From NCBI GenBank assembly GCA_041655035.1, contig JBAZCN010000151.1, positions 1 through 7,754 on the forward strand: 7,754 nucleotides of DNA. The letters are read 5' to 3'. Positions 6,166-7,754 of this stretch are shown piece after piece (the stretch's first letter is position 1; the number at the start of each line of letters is the position of its first letter). The notes beneath the pieces are model-generated. The model was not told the origin of the DNA, did not search any database, and saw only the letters and a list, made by a program, of their open reading frames with translations. This stretch comes from NAT127 sp041655035. GTDB lineage: Bacteria > Pseudomonadota > Gammaproteobacteria > Pseudomonadales > Porticoccaceae. A program made the position numbers and the translations under genes.

Positions 6166-7128
6166 ATGAAATCATGGTGTCCACTGATCGCTTTGCCGCT
6201 CGTTCTCGCCGGCTGTGCCGGCCCTGCGCACGACGCCCCGGAACCGCTGCCTCGGCACCAAGGCGAGGCTTTCACCACCACCATGGACTGCGGCCGCATG
6301 ACCATCGAGGTGCATGGCGACGGCGATGGCGTGACCGTATTCGCCGCCGGCGAAGAGTATCGGATGGAACCTGCCATCAGTGCCTCCGGGGCCAAGTACC
6401 AGGTGGCGGGCGACCAGGCCACCACGTTCTGGAGCAAGGGTAACAACGCCTGGCTCGAGCTTAACGGCCAGCCGTGGCCGGAGTGCGTGACGCCGGGCGC
6501 GTTGCCGCTGCCGTTCAAGGCGCAGGGCAACGAGCCATTCTGGAACCTGCAGCTCGAGGTCGGCCAGCTGACCCTGCAACGGCTGGGGGACGACCAGCCT
6601 CTGGTCAAGCCCTACGCCGTCACTGCCACCAACCCCGCGACCCGCACTCTCACCGCCAGCACTCCGCAGGGCGACCTGCAACTGGCGGTAACCACCGGGC
6701 TGTGCCGCGACTCGATGTCGGGGATGCCCTATCCCGGCGAGGTCGTGGTGACGCTGGGCGAGGACAGCCTGACCGGCTGCGGCGGCTCGCCGGAGCGGCT
6801 GTTGCAGGGCGCCGAATGGGTGGTCGAGGACATCGCCGGCGGCGGGATCATCGACCGGTCGCGGGTTACCCTCGACTTTTATACCGATGGCCGGGTCGCC
6901 GGCCGGGGCTCCTGCAACCGCTACAACGGCCAGTACCGGCTGAGTGGCGAGGGACTCGCCATCAGCGAGGTCGCCAGCACCAGAATGGCCTGCGCCCCGG
7001 CGCTGATGACCCAGGAGCAGCGGTTTCTGGCTCTGCTGGACGGTGTGCAGCGCTTCGATTTCGACGATACCGGCGCCCTGCTGCTGATTACCGCCGATGA
7101 GGTGGTGTTGAAGGCGCGCCTGGAATAG
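6166..7128 (+). CDS. Three-domain lipoprotein: MliC-like lysozyme inhibitor, COG3650-like and META/HslJ domains
   Basis: The protein has 320 residues. A lipoprotein signal ends in the lipobox LAGC (cysteine 17). Residue 18 is alanine, with no aspartate at the +2 position, so outer-membrane sorting is expected if Lol rules apply. Domain 1 (about 38-107) has the MliC layout: first cysteine C42, SASGAKY (72-78), FWSKGNNAWL (88-97) and closing C107. The family's serine and lysine, known to plug the C-type lysozyme active site, appear present. Domain 2 (about 117-206) has GNEPFWNLQL and CRDSMSG with a second cysteine at 205, typical of COG3650-type domains. Domain 3 (about 213-318) is META/HslJ: GRGSCNRYNGQY, STRMACAP and EQRFLALLDGV. 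Likely roles are lysozyme resistance and envelope stress protection; only the first is tied to a characterised family activity. It stands alone, transcribed divergently from the methyltransferase. Confidence 0.92.
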   Translation: MKSWCPLIALPLVLAGCAGPAHDAPEPLPRHQGEAFTTTMDCGRMTIEVHGDGDGVTVFAAGEEYRMEPAISASGAKYQVAGDQATTFWSKGNNAWLELNGQPWPECVTPGALPLPFKAQGNEPFWNLQLEVGQLTLQRLGDDQPLVKPYAVTATNPATRTLTASTPQGDLQLAVTTGLCRDSMSGMPYPGEVVVTLGEDSLTGCGGSPERLLQGAEWVVEDIAGGGIIDRSRVTLDFYTDGRVAGRGSCNRYNGQYRLSGEGLAISEVASTRMACAPALMTQEQRFLALLDGVQRFDFDDTGALLLITADEVVLKARLE

Positions 7129-7132
7129 CCGT

Positions 7133-7754
7133 CTACAGGATCTCGAGGAAGGCCGTCAGCGCCTCGCGTTCCTCACGGCTCAGGTCGAGAGGTTGCAGCA
7201 GACTGGTGGTGACGGGGAACAACGGGTCATCCCGCTGGTCCTCGCGCGGAACCGGGCGCGCGCCCCCGGCATTGTAGTAATTGACGATGCCCTCCAGGGT
7301 CGGGAATACGCCGTTGTGCATGTAGGGGCCGGTGCGGCTCAGGCCCCTTAGGCTCGGGGTGCGGAACCGGCCCACGTCGGCGGGCTGGCCGGTGACATTG
7401 TAGCGGCCGAGATCCTCGAGTTCCCGGCCGTAGTAGGTGAGGCCGATATTGTGAAACTGCTGGTCGGTGAACAGCGGGCCGTTGTGGCAGTTGGCGCAGC
7501 CGGCCTTGGTGCGGAACAGGTGCAGGCCGCGAAGTTGCCGGTCGTCGAGTACCAGGGTGCCATCCCGCAGTACCTGGTCCCACAGGCTGTGGCGCGGTTT
7601 CAGCGTGCGCTGGAATGCCGCCAGGGCCATTGCGATGCCCTCGACGGTGATTTCATCGTCGTCGAAGGCAGCGTCGAAAGACGCCCGATAACTGTTGTCC
7701 TGTGCCAGCCGCTGCGGAATTTCCCCGGGATCGGCGGCCATCTCGATGGGATTG
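7133..7754 (-). CDS. Di-heme cytochrome c peroxidase / MauG family, C-terminal part (cut by window edge)
   Basis: The reading frame is open to the right edge, so the N-terminal heme domain and signal peptide lie outside. The visible 206 residues begin NPIEMAADP, matching the region between the two heme domains of bacterial cytochrome c peroxidases. IAMALAAFQRTL is followed by the c-type heme site CANCH (86-90), then VGRFRTPSLRGLSRTGPYMHNG (split as GRFRTPSLRGL and TGPYMHNG), where M145 is the probable sixth ligand of the high-potential heme. TLEGIVNYYNAGG and LSREEREALTAFLEIL close the protein as usual. The expected role is periplasmic hydrogen peroxide reduction with electrons from a small cytochrome c; a MauG-like oxidation role cannot be excluded from this half. 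Its stop lies 4 bases from the stop of the convergent lipoprotein gene. Confidence 0.93.
   Translation of the reverse strand, partial: NPIEMAADPGEIPQRLAQDNSYRASFDAAFDDDEITVEGIAMALAAFQRTLKPRHSLWDQVLRDGTLVLDDRQLRGLHLFRTKAGCANCHNGPLFTDQQFHNIGLTYYGRELEDLGRYNVTGQPADVGRFRTPSLRGLSRTGPYMHNGVFPTLEGIVNYYNAGGARPVPREDQRDDPLFPVTTSLLQPLDLSREEREALTAFLEIL

Overview
The window is GC-rich by eye, with densely packed genes. Its content (a gtrA/gtrB-type glycosylation cassette, an MliC/META lipoprotein, a di-heme cytochrome c peroxidase and an ETF-beta-type lysine methyltransferase) suggests the chromosome of a GC-rich Gram-negative proteobacterium, probably a gammaproteobacterium. That placement is an inference; there is no rRNA or other strong taxonomic marker. 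I see no tRNA, rRNA, CRISPR array, insertion sequence or phage gene.

Layout, left to right. (1) Positions 59-2115, minus strand: a tightly coupled two-gene operon. The first gene encodes a PhnD-like periplasmic substrate-binding protein. The second, sharing a 4-base GTGA overlap with it, encodes a two-pass membrane protein. Its cytoplasmic C-terminus looks like the winged-helix-type tail of CRISPR-associated NE0113-family (CARF/Csm6-like) proteins. No ABC permease or ATPase is visible. I read the pair as a candidate transmembrane sensor-regulator, and it is the most unusual part of the window. (2) Positions 2116-2443: a divergent intergenic region with a perfect TCGGTA-N7-TACCGA inverted repeat over an AT-rich core. 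(3) Positions 2444-5238, plus strand: a three-gene cassette of a GT-C-like polytopic glycosyltransferase, a GtrA flippase and a GtrB-like family 2 glycosyltransferase. The genes overlap or nearly abut. The product would be a lipid-linked sugar made inside the cell, flipped across the inner membrane and added to a periplasmic acceptor such as O-antigen or another glycan. (4) Position 5238 onward: a short hairpin between convergent genes, then a minus-strand class I methyltransferase resembling ETF-beta lysine methyltransferase (5270-5986). (5) Positions 5987-6165: a divergent promoter region with a consensus TATAAT on the minus strand. (6) Positions 6166-7128, plus strand: a three-domain lipoprotein (MliC, COG3650-like, META/HslJ). 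(7) Positions 7133-7754, minus strand: the C-terminal part of a di-heme cytochrome c peroxidase that runs off the right edge and converges on the lipoprotein gene with only 4 bases between them.

The sensor-like pair and the glycosylation cassette are transcribed divergently from one shared region. The pair could therefore control the cassette, but nothing in the sequence proves it. Most other long open frames are antisense or out-of-frame shadows of these genes, as expected in GC-rich DNA.
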